64,000 bases of DNA from Hyphomicrobiales bacterium (GTDB lineage: Bacteria; Pseudomonadota; Alphaproteobacteria; Rhizobiales; CAJQND01). Below, piece after piece: positions 1 through 7,986 of the stretch; position 1 is the first letter of the stretch; each line of letters opens with the position of its first letter. Location of the stretch: NCBI GenBank assembly GCA_028285595.1, contig JANQOW010000088.1, forward strand, positions 1-64,000, read 5' to 3'. Position numbers and translations under genes: made by a program. The notes under the pieces were generated by a model. The model had not been told where the DNA came from. It did no database searches and saw only the letters and a list, made by a program, of their open reading frames with translations.

Positions 1-12
1 CCTTCGGTGGGC

Positions 13-97
13 CAAATCAGTCCATCTCCTGCGTTGCGAAGCTCGTCCGATGCACCACATCGCACTGCGCTTCGCGCCTTGGATATGGACTGATTTG
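13..97. repeat. Nested inverted repeat at left edge
   Basis: A perfect 13-bp inverted repeat (CAAATCAGTCCAT at 13-25 and its complement at 85-97) encloses two more matched pairs: GCGAAGC 36-42 with GCTTCGC 69-75, and CGATG 48-52 with CATCG 58-62 around a CACCA loop. The whole stretch can fold into one long stem. A minus-strand frame from ATG at 117 is open to the window edge, but its Arg/Trp-rich composition does not look like protein. I read it as a palindromic intergenic element rather than a gene. Confidence 0.6.
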
Positions 98-133
98 ACA
101 CCATCAAGCGTTTCCATATGACAAAGAACTGCT

Positions 134-505
134 CTAGGACTTGCTCCAGCGGATCACGACCATCTGCCCGGCCCACCCGGCGTCGGGCAGGTTCAACTCC
201 TGCCAGGTATCGGCCTGCCGCTCATCTGATCCCGGCTCCAGGCAATAGCAATTGACCCACACAGCAGTGGCCGGCATGTCCCGCGCCTGGATCAGGTGCG
301 GCTCATAGCTTTCCGCGTCCGGCAGGCCGCGGTCCACATCCAGGGCCAGGCGCTTGGTTTTCTTTTGGCTCCAGACCTCAACATAGAACGCGCCCGGAGC
401 GGTTTTGACGTTGGATGCGGCTTGGGTTTGGTTGATCCCAAAGAACTTGGAATCCTCCGCCTCCAGGGGTTGGACCGAGAGTTCTACGACGTGCCAACCG
501 TTCAT
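134..505 (-). CDS. Hypothetical protein
   Basis: I do not recognise this 123-residue soluble protein. The ATG at 505 is preferred over an upstream TTG at 520 because a strong GGGGGAGG ribosome site ends just before it. It has no signal peptide or membrane segment. The middle is Tyr/Glu/Asp-rich with two Cys-containing strands (VNCYCLEP), and it ends in a Val-Val-Ile-Arg-Trp strand, so a small beta-rich domain is plausible. It is divergent from acs and stands alone. Codon use is like the neighbours, which supports a real gene. Function unknown. Confidence 0.6.
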   Translation of the reverse strand: MNGWHVVELSVQPLEAEDSKFFGINQTQAASNVKTAPGAFYVEVWSQKKTKRLALDVDRGLPDAESYEPHLIQARDMPATAVWVNCYCLEPGSDERQADTWQELNLPDAGWAGQMVVIRWSKS

Positions 506-630
506 TTCGGCCTCCCCCAAAATGGTTGAATTGCCTTCTCATCTCTAAAGCAATTTCACGGCAACGCCAATTGCGGAGCGGCGGAGGCGTTAGACTTTTT
601 TCTCATGACCAAAGTCCGAGCGCACGCAGG

Positions 631-659
631 TTGCCCCAAACTTCCAGCTTGCGCATAAT
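631..659 (+). promoter_or_regulatory. Probable acs promoter
   Basis: TTGCCC (631-636), a 17-bp spacer and CATAAT (654-659) form a sigma70-type promoter, giving a start near 666 and a short leader to the acs ATG at 713. The -10 matches 5 of 6 consensus positions. A hairpin followed by six T residues (AACGCC 563-568 with GGCGTT 586-591) lies upstream and is probably outside this transcript. Confidence 0.5.
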
Positions 660-712
660 AGGGATCAACTCGTTAAACCATAGAGAACACCGAAAGAGTG
701 GGGAGCCGTTTC

Positions 713-2668
713 ATGTCTGAAGTGCACGTATACCCAGTGACCGATGAATGGGCCAAAAGAGCTCATGTGGACCGCGCCAAGTATGAAGAAATGTATCAGC
801 AGAGCGTGGATGATCCGGAAGGCTTCTGGGCCGAGCACGGCAAGCGCGTTGACTGGATGAAGCCCTTCACCAAGGTGAAGAACACGTCTTATGATTACGA
901 CAACGTGTCGATCAAATGGTTTGAAGACGGCACCTTGAACGTGTGCGCGAACTGTGTGGACCGTCATCTGGCCACCAGGGGTGATCAGACGGCCATCATC
1001 TGGGAAGGCGATGAACCCACCGATGATGCCCACATCACCTACAAAGAACTGCACGAGCATGTCTGCAAGCTGGCCAACGCCATGAAGGCCCAAGGCTGCA
1101 AGAAGGGTGACCGGGTGACCATCTATATGCCGATGATCCCGGAAGCGGCCTACGCCATGCTGGCCTGCGCCCGGATTGGCGCGGTGCACTCCATCGTCTT
1201 TGGCGGGTTCTCGCCGGACGCCCTGGCCGGGCGCATCGAGGACTGCGCGTCCACGTTCGTGATCACCGCCGATGAAGGCATTCGCGGCGGGCGCAAGATC
1301 CCGCTGAAAGACAATACCGACAAGGCCATCGAGATCGCTGCAAAGGACGGGGCCAAGGTCGACACGGTTCTGGTGGTCAAGCGCACCGGCGGCGACATCT
1401 CCATGCAGGACGGGCGCGATGTCTGGTATCACGATGCGGTTGGCGCGGCTTCTGCCGATTGCCCGCCTGAGGAGATGAATGCGGAAGACCCGCTCTTCAT
1501 CCTCTACACGTCGGGCTCCACCGGTAAGCCCAAGGGCGTGATGCACACCACGGGCGGCTACATTGTCTGGGCCTCCATGACCCACCAATATGTGTTCGAT
1601 TATCATGACGGCGACGTCTACTGGTGCACCGCCGATGTGGGCTGGGTGACCGGCCACAGCTACATTGTCTATGGCCCGCTGGCCAATGGGGCCATCACCA
1701 TGATGTTCGAAGGCGTGCCGAACTATCCGGACGCCTCGCGCTTCTGGCAGGTTTGCGACAAGCACAAGGTCAACATCTTCTACACCGCACCGACCGCGAT
1801 CCGCGCGTTGATGGGGGCGGGCGAAGAGTTCGTCACCAAGACGGACCGCTCCACCTTGCGCCTTCTCGGCAGTGTGGGCGAGCCCATCAACCCGGAAGCC
1901 TGGGAGTGGTACTACAATGTGGTGGGCGATGGCCGCTGCCCGATTGTGGACACCTGGTGGCAGACGGAAACCGGCGGCATCATGATCACCTCCCTGGCCG
2001 GGGCCATCGATCTGAAACCGGGGTCCGCCACCAAACCGTTCTTCGGTGTGAAGCCGCAACTGGTGGACAATGAGGGCAACCCGCTTGAGGGCGCCACCGA
2101 CGGGAACCTTTGCATCACCGATTCATGGCCGGGCCAGATGCGCACGGTCTACGGAGATCATGAGCGCTTCGTTCAGACCTACTTTGCCACCTACAAGGGC
2201 AAGTACTTCACCGGCGATGGCTGCCGGCGCGATGAGGACGGGGACTATTGGATCACCGGCCGGGTGGACGACGTGATCAACGTGTCCGGTCACCGGATGG
2301 GGACCGCTGAGGTGGAATCGGCTTTGGTGGCCCACGACAAGGTGTCCGAAGCGGCCGTGGTGGGCTATCCGCACGACATTAAGGGCCAGGGCATCTACTG
2401 CTATGTGACCTTGATGGCGGGTGAAGCGAGCAGTGATGACCTGAAGAAAGAGCTGGTCCAGTGGGTGCGCAAGGAGATCGGGCCCATTGCCTCGCCGGAT
2501 CTCATTCAGTTCGCGCCCGGCTTGCCGAAAACCCGGTCGGGCAAGATCATGCGCCGGATCCTGCGCAAGATTGCCGAGGACGATTTCTCCAACCTGGGCG
2601 ACACCTCAACCCTGGCCGAGCCGGCGGTTGTGGACGATCTGATCGAGAACCGCCAGAATCGCGCATAG
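713..2668 (+). CDS. acs: Acetyl-CoA synthetase
   Basis: AMP-forming acetate-CoA ligase (EC 6.2.1.1) of 651 residues, the usual length. It activates acetate to acetyl-adenylate and then acetyl-CoA in the cytoplasm. Visible motifs are the P-loop-like [11 protein letters not shown] near residue 264, TWWQTETGG near 413 and the C-terminal PKTRSGK with the adenylation-state lysine at 611; in the family this lysine is the target of regulatory acetylation. The ATG at 713 follows GGGAG at a normal distance; an in-frame GTG at 698 would add five residues and is less likely. It is transcribed alone and is followed by a dispersed repeat. Confidence 0.97.
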   Translation: MSEVHVYPVTDEWAKRAHVDRAKYEEMYQQSVDDPEGFWAEHGKRVDWMKPFTKVKNTSYDYDNVSIKWFEDGTLNVCANCVDRHLATRGDQTAIIWEGDEPTDDAHITYKELHEHVCKLANAMKAQGCKKGDRVTIYMPMIPEAAYAMLACARIGAVHSIVFGGFSPDALAGRIEDCASTFVITADEGIRGGRKIPLKDNTDKAIEIAAKDGAKVDTVLVVKRTGGDISMQDGRDVWYHDAVGAASADCPPEEMNAEDPLFILYTSGSTGKPKGVMHTTGGYIVWASMTHQYVFDYHDGDVYWCTADVGWVTGHSYIVYGPLANGAITMMFEGVPNYPDASRFWQVCDKHKVNIFYTAPTAIRALMGAGEEFVTKTDRSTLRLLGSVGEPINPEAWEWYYNVVGDGRCPIVDTWWQTETGGIMITSLAGAIDLKPGSATKPFFGVKPQLVDNEGNPLEGATDGNLCITDSWPGQMRTVYGDHERFVQTYFATYKGKYFTGDGCRRDEDGDYWITGRVDDVINVSGHRMGTAEVESALVAHDKVSEAAVVGYPHDIKGQGIYCYVTLMAGEASSDDLKKELVQWVRKEIGPIASPDLIQFAPGLPKTRSGKIMRRILRKIAEDDFSNLGDTSTLAEPAVVDDLIENRQNRA

Positions 2669-2687
2669 CAGGTGCGAACTCCCTAAT

Positions 2688-2784
2688 CGTCATCCCGGAA
2701 TTTTGCGCCAGCAAAATATCCGGGACCCAGAGCCGCTTGCTCACAGACGTGCCGTCCTGGGTCCCCGCGTTCGCGGGGATGACG
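2688..2784. repeat. Dispersed palindromic repeat, copy A
   Basis: About 97 bp bounded by GTCATCCC (2689-2696) and GGGATGAC (2776-2783). Inside are three further pairings: CGGAATTTTGC with GCAAAATATCCG, GGACCCAG with CTGGGTCC, and CCCCGCG with CGCGGGG. A near-copy lies at 57578-57675 in the opposite orientation. It occupies most of the 364-bp gap between acs and the thioesterase gene. The remainder holds two direct copies of GGGTGAGTGTGGGGA at 2787-2801 and 2809-2823, and no gene that I can see. Confidence 0.85.
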
Positions 2785-3032
2785 AAGGGTGAGTGTGGGG
2801 ATGGCGATGGGTGAGTGTGGGGACGACGAAGAGAGAAGCAATCTCAACCATCAAGGCCAAATAGCCCGAATTTCCCCTTCGCTTCAAAGCTTTACGCGAA
2901 ATTGGGTTCGTTTCGCAGAGTCGCACTTTTGGTGGCAAAAATCCTGAGGTGAACGCGAAGAAACGTTACAAACGCGCGCCATCGTGCTCTATTCTGTCCG
3001 CTCCCATCCTCCGCCCACCTCAGGATCCGCCC

Positions 3033-3911
3033 ATGCCTCAGACCGCCGTTGAAGAATTGCTGGAAATCCTCGATCTGGAGGAGCTGGAGGTGAACCTCTT
3101 CCGCGGCCGCAGCCCGCAGACCGGCTGGCAGCGAGTGTTTGGCGGCCAGGTGATCGGCCAGGCCCTGGTGGCGGCCCTGCGTACGGTGGACGATGACCGG
3201 CCCGTACACTCCCTGCACGGCTATTTCATGCGCCCGGGCGACCCGAAGGTGCCCATCATCTATGAGACCGAGCGTTACCGGGACGGGCGCAGCTTCACCA
3301 CCCGCCGTGTGGTGGCCATTCAGCACGGCAAACCCATCTTCACCATGGCCGCCTCGTTCCATAGGCGCGAGGACGGGCTGGACCATCAGTTCGAAATGCC
3401 CGATGTACCTCCGCCGGAAGAGCTGCCCACCGAACGCGAGCTGTTGGAGCAGCTCCAGGACAAGATGCCGGAGAGCATGAAGCGTTACTTTTCGCGCAAC
3501 CGGGCCATCGAAACGCGTCGTGCTTCGGACCGCGATTTCCTCAATCCGAAGCCCGGCGCACCCCAGCAGCACGTGTGGATCCGCGCCACCGGCGCGCTGC
3601 CGGACGACCCGGCTGTGCACCAAGCTGTGCTCGCATATGCCTCCGATATGACTCTGCTGGACACCGCACTGGTGCCCCATGGCACCTCCATGTTCGAACA
3701 GACCCAGCAAATGGCGAGCCTCGACCATGCCATGTGGTTCCACCGGGAGATCAGGGCGGACGATTGGCTGCTCTATTCCCAGGATTCGCCCACCACGGGC
3801 GGCGCGCGCGGGTTTACCAGGGGATCCATCTTCACCCGCGAGGGTGTGCTGATCGCTTCTGCCGTGCAGGAAGGGCTCATGCGGCCCCGTTCAGACAAGC
3901 CCAAGTCATAA
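3033..3911 (+). CDS. tesB: Acyl-CoA thioesterase II
   Basis: 292-residue double-hotdog thioesterase that hydrolyses medium and long acyl-CoA to free acid and CoA. The TesB catalytic network is present: Asp205 in YASDMTLLD, Ser229 (replacing the Thr of E. coli TesB) in MASLDHAMWFH and Gln279 in SAVQEGLMR. The first hotdog carries GGQVIGQALVAA and HSLHGYFMRPGDP. The ATG at 3033 follows AGGA; the open frame upstream to 2949 encodes basic low-quality residues and is not family-like. The gene sits between acs and ftsK on the same strand, though a 221-bp gap separates it from ftsK. Confidence 0.95.
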   Translation: MPQTAVEELLEILDLEELEVNLFRGRSPQTGWQRVFGGQVIGQALVAALRTVDDDRPVHSLHGYFMRPGDPKVPIIYETERYRDGRSFTTRRVVAIQHGKPIFTMAASFHRREDGLDHQFEMPDVPPPEELPTERELLEQLQDKMPESMKRYFSRNRAIETRRASDRDFLNPKPGAPQQHVWIRATGALPDDPAVHQAVLAYASDMTLLDTALVPHGTSMFEQTQQMASLDHAMWFHREIRADDWLLYSQDSPTTGGARGFTRGSIFTREGVLIASAVQEGLMRPRSDKPKS

Positions 3912-4005
3912 GTATATACATAATATTTCCACGCACGACGCGGCGCATATAGCCTGCCACCAAAGGATGGGAGAGGCGCGGAAAACCGGCAAAAATCAAA
4001 GCTGG

Positions 4006-4021
4006 TTAACCGCGTCTTAAC
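4006..4021 (+). promoter_or_regulatory. CtrA box upstream of ftsK
   Basis: TTAA (4006-4009), seven bases, TTAAC (4017-4021) is an exact match to the alphaproteobacterial CtrA consensus TTAA-N7-TTAAC. It is 112 bp before the ftsK ATG inside the 221-bp gap, where the ftsK promoter must lie. This is direct sequence evidence for a site; regulation by CtrA is inferred. Confidence 0.6.
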
Positions 4022-4132
4022 CTGGCTGCTTGTATTTTTCCAACCTGTTGATTTTGTGCGCATTTCCCCATCATCAGTGAGCGGCGACCACGCCCTGGAG
4101 GTAAGGGAAAGTATCAAAGAGTACAGGTATTT

Positions 4133-6694
4133 ATGGCCAAATCCGCCCCGCTCGAGACAGACGATTCCGCAATCCCCGCAGCCCTGAGCCGGTTCATCTC
4201 AAACCGCTTCAGCGAGCTCACCGGTCTGGGTATTCTGGCGCTGACCGCCGCCATCGCTGTTGCGCTTGCCACCTGGAACGCAGGCGACCCGAGCCTGTCT
4301 TATGCCATCGACAAGGCCCCCAAGAACGCCCTGGGCTATCCGGGCGCGGTGATTGCCGATGTGATGATGCAAGGGGTCGGCCTGGCGGTGATTGCCGTTT
4401 TGGCGCCGGTGATCGTCTGGTCGCTGCGGCTGCTCTCCCACGGGCGGGTGGAGCGGCCCTTGCGCCGGGGCTTCTTTTGGATCTTAGGCATTACCTTTAG
4501 CGCCGGGATGGTGAGCTGCCTGCCCAATCCGGATAGCTGGGTGCTGCGCACCGGTCTGGGCGGTGCCATTGGGGACATTGCGATCATCCCGCCTGTGGCG
4601 CTTTTGGATCTTCCCCTGAACAGCTTCCTGTCGCATCTCATCACGGGTCTCTTCTTTGGCTGGTGTGCCGGGGTGTTCGTGTTCCATGCCTGCAATTTCC
4701 GGGAAGGCGAGATGCAGGCCATGGGCAAAATCTTCGGTGAGGCCGGCGTGGAAACCGGGTCCAGGTTGTGGGGCTCGTTGTCTCACTCGGCCTTGTTCAT
4801 CTCCGGGGCCGTTCACCGCATGCGGGCTGAAAAGCGCTCCCGGGTGGTGAGGGCCGATGTGACCCAGCGTGACGAGGCTCTCGGCTTCATAGAGAAGAGC
4901 CGCGAGATGATCGGCTCGCTTGTGGGCAGCGACGATGAGGACGATGCACCCCTGCCGGCGCAAGTCCATGAGTATGAGGGCGGACGGAGCGAGCCTGTGC
5001 TGGAGATGCCGAACGCGTCCCCGCGCGTGGCGGAAAAGCAGACCATTGAGCCGCCTGTTGCGGCCGCGCCCGCCGGGTCGGGCCGGGTCACGCCTACCGC
5101 CAAGCCCATCAAAGCTGGTTCGCGGGCTAAACAAGAAGCCCAGCCATCGCTCTTTAAGTCTGGCAACTCTTATGAGTTGCCGCCTTTGAGCCTCCTGTCG
5201 GAACCCCCTGCGGCCAGCGCGGATTCTGAGCTTTCCGAGGAGGCGCTGGAACAGAATGCCCGGTTGCTGGAAGGGGTTCTGGAAGATTTCGGTGTGCGCG
5301 GCGAGATCATCAACGTGCGCCCGGGGCCTGTGGTCACGCTCTATGAGCTGGAGCCGGCGCCCGGCATCAAGTCTTCGCGGGTGATTGGCCTTGCGGATGA
5401 TATTGCCCGCTCCATGAGCGCGATTTCGGCCCGTGTGGCCGTTGTGCCAGGCCGCAACGCCATCGGTATTGAATTGCCGAACACCCGGCGCGAGACCGTG
5501 TTCTTCCGCGAGCTGCTCGGCTCGCAGGCCTATGAGAAGTCCAAGCACAATCTGTGTCTGGCATTGGGCAAGAACATTGGCGGGGAGCCGATTTTCGCCG
5601 ATCTGGCGCGCATGCCTCACCTGTTGATCGCGGGCACCACCGGTTCGGGTAAGTCGGTGGGCATCAACACCATGATCTTGTCGCTGCTCTATAAGATGGG
5701 GCCTGAGCAGTGCAAGCTCATCATGATCGACCCCAAGATGCTGGAACTGTCGGTGTATGAGGGCATTCCGCACTTGCTGTCACCGGTGGTGACCGATCCG
5801 AAGAAGGCGGTTGTGGCCCTGAAATGGGCGGTGCGGGAAATGGAAGAGCGCTACCGCAACATGTCCAAGATGGGTGTGCGCAATATTGACGGCTTCAACG
5901 AACGGGTGGCCCAGGCCCAGAAGAAGGGCGAGGTGCTGACCCGCACCATCCAGACCGGATATGATCCGGAAACCGGCGAGCCGATCTACGAACAAGAGGA
6001 AATGAACCTTGAGGTCATGCCCTATATCGTCGTGATCATTGACGAGATGGCTGACCTGATGATGGTGGCCGGTAAGGATATTGAGGGCGCCGTGCAGCGG
6101 CTGGCCCAGATGGCCCGGGCGGCCGGCATCCACGTGGTCATGGCCACCCAGCGGCCCAGTGTGGACGTAATCACCGGGACGATCAAAGCCAACTTCCCCA
6201 CCCGGATTTCGTTCCAGGTGACCTCTAAGATCGACAGCCGCACCATTCTGGGCGAAATGGGCGCCGAACAGCTCTTAGGTCAGGGCGATATGCTCTATAT
6301 GGCCGGCGGCGGGCGGATATCCCGTCTCCACGGGGCCTTTGTGAAGGATGATGAGGTGGAAGAGATCGTGCGCCATCTGAAGGCGCAAGGGGCGCCGGAA
6401 TATGTGCAGGCGGTGACCGAAGAGAGCGATGAGGGCGGCGGCGATCTGGGCATTCCGGGCGTGGAAATGGCCAGCTCCGGCGATGAACTTTACGACCGGG
6501 CCGTGGCCATCGTGATCCAGGACGGCAAGGCCTCCACGAGTTATGTTCAAAGACGTTTGCAAATCGGCTACAATCGGGCAGCTACGCTTATCGAAAAGAT
6601 GGAACAAGAAGGCGTGATCAGCCCGGCTAATCACGCGGGCAAACGTGAGATTTTGGTGGGCGGGGCAGATGAGACATTGCCGCCCCTTGATTAA
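4133..6694 (+). CDS. ftsK: DNA translocase FtsK
   Basis: 853-residue inner-membrane DNA pump that acts at the division septum to clear chromosome termini and activate XerCD. The first about 190 residues hold four hydrophobic segments. An acidic/Pro-Ala linker runs to about residue 340. The motor follows, with Walker A GTTGSGKS near 502 and Walker B VVIIDEMADLM near 633. The last 75 residues are the winged-helix gamma domain (QDGKASTSYVQRRLQIGYNRA) that reads polar KOPS-type sites. The linker is short compared with E. coli FtsK, as is common in alphaproteobacteria. The start is the ATG at 4133 after a weak AGG; an exact CtrA box lies upstream. Confidence 0.96.
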   Translation: MAKSAPLETDDSAIPAALSRFISNRFSELTGLGILALTAAIAVALATWNAGDPSLSYAIDKAPKNALGYPGAVIADVMMQGVGLAVIAVLAPVIVWSLRLLSHGRVERPLRRGFFWILGITFSAGMVSCLPNPDSWVLRTGLGGAIGDIAIIPPVALLDLPLNSFLSHLITGLFFGWCAGVFVFHACNFREGEMQAMGKIFGEAGVETGSRLWGSLSHSALFISGAVHRMRAEKRSRVVRADVTQRDEALGFIEKSREMIGSLVGSDDEDDAPLPAQVHEYEGGRSEPVLEMPNASPRVAEKQTIEPPVAAAPAGSGRVTPTAKPIKAGSRAKQEAQPSLFKSGNSYELPPLSLLSEPPAASADSELSEEALEQNARLLEGVLEDFGVRGEIINVRPGPVVTLYELEPAPGIKSSRVIGLADDIARSMSAISARVAVVPGRNAIGIELPNTRRETVFFRELLGSQAYEKSKHNLCLALGKNIGGEPIFADLARMPHLLIAGTTGSGKSVGINTMILSLLYKMGPEQCKLIMIDPKMLELSVYEGIPHLLSPVVTDPKKAVVALKWAVREMEERYRNMSKMGVRNIDGFNERVAQAQKKGEVLTRTIQTGYDPETGEPIYEQEEMNLEVMPYIVVIIDEMADLMMVAGKDIEGAVQRLAQMARAAGIHVVMATQRPSVDVITGTIKANFPTRISFQVTSKIDSRTILGEMGAEQLLGQGDMLYMAGGGRISRLHGAFVKDDEVEEIVRHLKAQGAPEYVQAVTEESDEGGGDLGIPGVEMASSGDELYDRAVAIVIQDGKASTSYVQRRLQIGYNRAATLIEKMEQEGVISPANHAGKREILVGGADETLPPLD

Positions 6695-6701
6695 TCTGCA
6701 G

Positions 6702-6754
6702 TGAGGTTCCAACTTCCGCCTTAATTGGCGCAGAAGTAGGGTTTTGGAACCTCA
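6702..6754 (+). repeat. Long hairpin between ftsK and lolA
   Basis: A perfect 11-bp pair (TGAGGTTCCAA 6702-6712 and TTGGAACCTCA 6744-6754) encloses a second pair, ACTTCCGCC with GGCGCAGAAGT (two-base bulge), around a TTAATT loop. No T-run follows on the plus strand, so it is not a standard terminator. It could be a processing or stability element between ftsK and lolA. Confidence 0.65.
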
Positions 6755-6804
6755 GACGTGAGTTGCGTTGAGTTCAGTTACAACAATGGCTAGGGCGCAC
6801 ACTA

Positions 6805-7506
6805 ATGCGGAATTTCCTAATGAGATCTTTTTCGGCGCGGGCACGGACCGCGCTTGTCGGCAGCCTGCTTGTGATGGGCGGTGTCGCGGGCTTTGCGAGC
6901 CACGCCGTGATGACGGCGCCGCCGGCCGAGGCGGCCAAGGACGCAAAGCTGACGTCCAAAGATGTTGAACAGATCAACAAAGTCTCCAGCTTCTTCAATG
7001 GGTTCCAGACGCTGACCGGACAGTTTGTTCAGGTGGGCCCGCGCGGTAACATCTCCAACGGCGTGTTCTACATCTCCAAGCCGGGGAAAATGCGCTTTGA
7101 GTACAATCCGCCCAGCCCGTATCTCATCGTCTCCGACGGCACCTGGGTTGTGATCATGAACCGCAAGAACAAGCGCACAGACCACTATCCGCTGTCGTCC
7201 ACGCCGCTGCAGCTTGTGCTCTCCAAGAACGTGGATCTGATCAAGCAGGCCCGCATCTTGGAAGTGAAGAACGAAGAAGGGTCGATCCACCTCACCTTGG
7301 CCGCCAAGAACAAGGCTGTTCCGGGCAGGCTGACCCTGACGTTCAATGAGAAAAAGTCGGAAATCGAACAGTGGGCCGTGATCGACGGCGAAGGCCGCCG
7401 CACCACGATCTCTTTGTCCGAGATGAGCTCCGGCGGCGACCATTCGGCCTCGTTGTTCAAGGTGAAACGGCCCAAAACACGGCGCGTGCAAGGCGACAAC
7501 CGCTAA
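6805..7506 (+). CDS. lolA: Outer-membrane lipoprotein carrier LolA-like
   Basis: 233-residue periplasmic protein of the LolA family, which shuttles lipoproteins from LolCDE to the outer membrane. A basic start, a hydrophobic stretch (LVGSLLVMGGVAGFASHAV) and a probable cleavage site near EAAKDA form the signal peptide. The mature part shows the family strands: TGQFVQVGPRGN, GVFYISKPGKMRFEY, YLIVSDGTWVVIMNRKN and the PL..VLSKNVDL segment. The ATG at 6805 has AGGG 9 bases upstream; ATG 6820 is a possible alternative. It lies downstream of ftsK, as in many alphaproteobacteria, and is followed by a structured region ending in a terminator at 7688-7723. Confidence 0.88.
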   Translation: MRNFLMRSFSARARTALVGSLLVMGGVAGFASHAVMTAPPAEAAKDAKLTSKDVEQINKVSSFFNGFQTLTGQFVQVGPRGNISNGVFYISKPGKMRFEYNPPSPYLIVSDGTWVVIMNRKNKRTDHYPLSSTPLQLVLSKNVDLIKQARILEVKNEEGSIHLTLAAKNKAVPGRLTLTFNEKKSEIEQWAVIDGEGRRTTISLSEMSSGGDHSASLFKVKRPKTRRVQGDNR

Positions 7507-7579
7507 CACACGGTTTAATCACGAAAATGTAATCGGCCGCGCATTGAAAACGGGCAGGGTTAACCACATTTAAACGTGC

Positions 7580-7723
7580 AGAACGGTTGATCATTCAGGC
7601 CTATCTGCCCTCCGCTCATTGTCGGCCTGATCAACCGGGAGGCGTCGAATTCCCCTCTCGACGCTCACATGCGCGAAACATGCGCACAAGGCCGCCCAGC
7701 TTCCCCCCTGGGCGGCCTTTTTT
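7580..7723 (+). ncRNA. Candidate small RNA with C-rich loops
   Basis: Four successive hairpins end in a Rho-independent terminator. Stem 1: GGTTGATC/CAGGCC (7585-7601) with GGCCTGATCAACC (7624-7636), loop containing GCCCTCC. Stem 2: GCGTCGA (7642-7648) with TCGACGC (7658-7664), loop ATTCCCCTC. Stem 3: TGCGC (7670-7674) with GCGCA (7682-7686). Terminator stem 7688-7699 with 7708-7719, loop CTTCCCCC. Unpaired C/U-rich motifs complementary to Shine-Dalgarno sequences are a hallmark of Hfq-dependent alphaproteobacterial sRNAs. A weak promoter (TTGAAA 7544-7549, CATTTA 7567-7572) lies upstream. It could instead be the 3' UTR of lolA, or be processed from it. Confidence 0.6.
7688..7723 (+). terminator. 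Rho-independent terminator
   Basis: AAGGCCGCCCAG (7688-7699) pairs perfectly with CTGGGCGGCCTT (7708-7719) and runs straight into six T residues (7718-7723). It would end transcripts from lolA and from the candidate small RNA upstream. Confidence 0.92.
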
Positions 7724-7864
7724 GTTGGGCTCGGACAAGTAAGCCTCGCGAGCAATCTGTGTCGTTCAGCCACATAATGCAGCTGTTTTGCAAGAAAGGG
7801 GTTCCAATCAAAGGCTTAGCATATGTGTAACCAATTGATTTTTAATATTTTTTCGTGAAATCCA

Positions 7865-7986
7865 TTGTAAGCGCATCAATTTTTTGCTATATCTCGAATA
7901 GGCAGCCATGCGCCGGAACAACCCAGAGCATTCGAGAGTCTGCAGGCGAGAGATCGCAATCATGGGCCGGGGGGCTGCCCTTTTCA
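7865..7986 (+). ncRNA. Possible second small transcript with own promoter
   Basis: TTGTAA (7865-7870), 17 bp and TATATC (7888-7893) predict a start near 7900. From there GGCAGCC (7901-7907) can pair with GGCTGCC (7973-7979), closing an RNA whose interior has the hairpin GCGA-GAGA-TCGC (7946-7957), and the 3' side continues into TTTT. The inverted repeat TCTCGAAT (7892-7899)/ATTCGAGA (7930-7937) spans the predicted start. No conserved RNA family is recognised. The 3' end touches the stop codon of the convergent DUF3800 gene, so the structure might serve that gene's 3' end instead. Confidence 0.3.

Noticed and set aside
1-117. Minus-strand gene running off the left edge
   Set aside because: Composition (many Arg, Trp, Ser) and the nested palindrome argue for non-coding DNA.
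563-597. Rho-independent terminator upstream of acs
   Set aside because: A 6-bp stem with six T residues, but no plus-strand gene ends before it and the loop is long.
665-2059. 464-codon open frame on the minus strand opposite acs
   Set aside because: Shadow of the acs codon pattern; His/Gly/Arg-rich product with no family features and no ribosome site.
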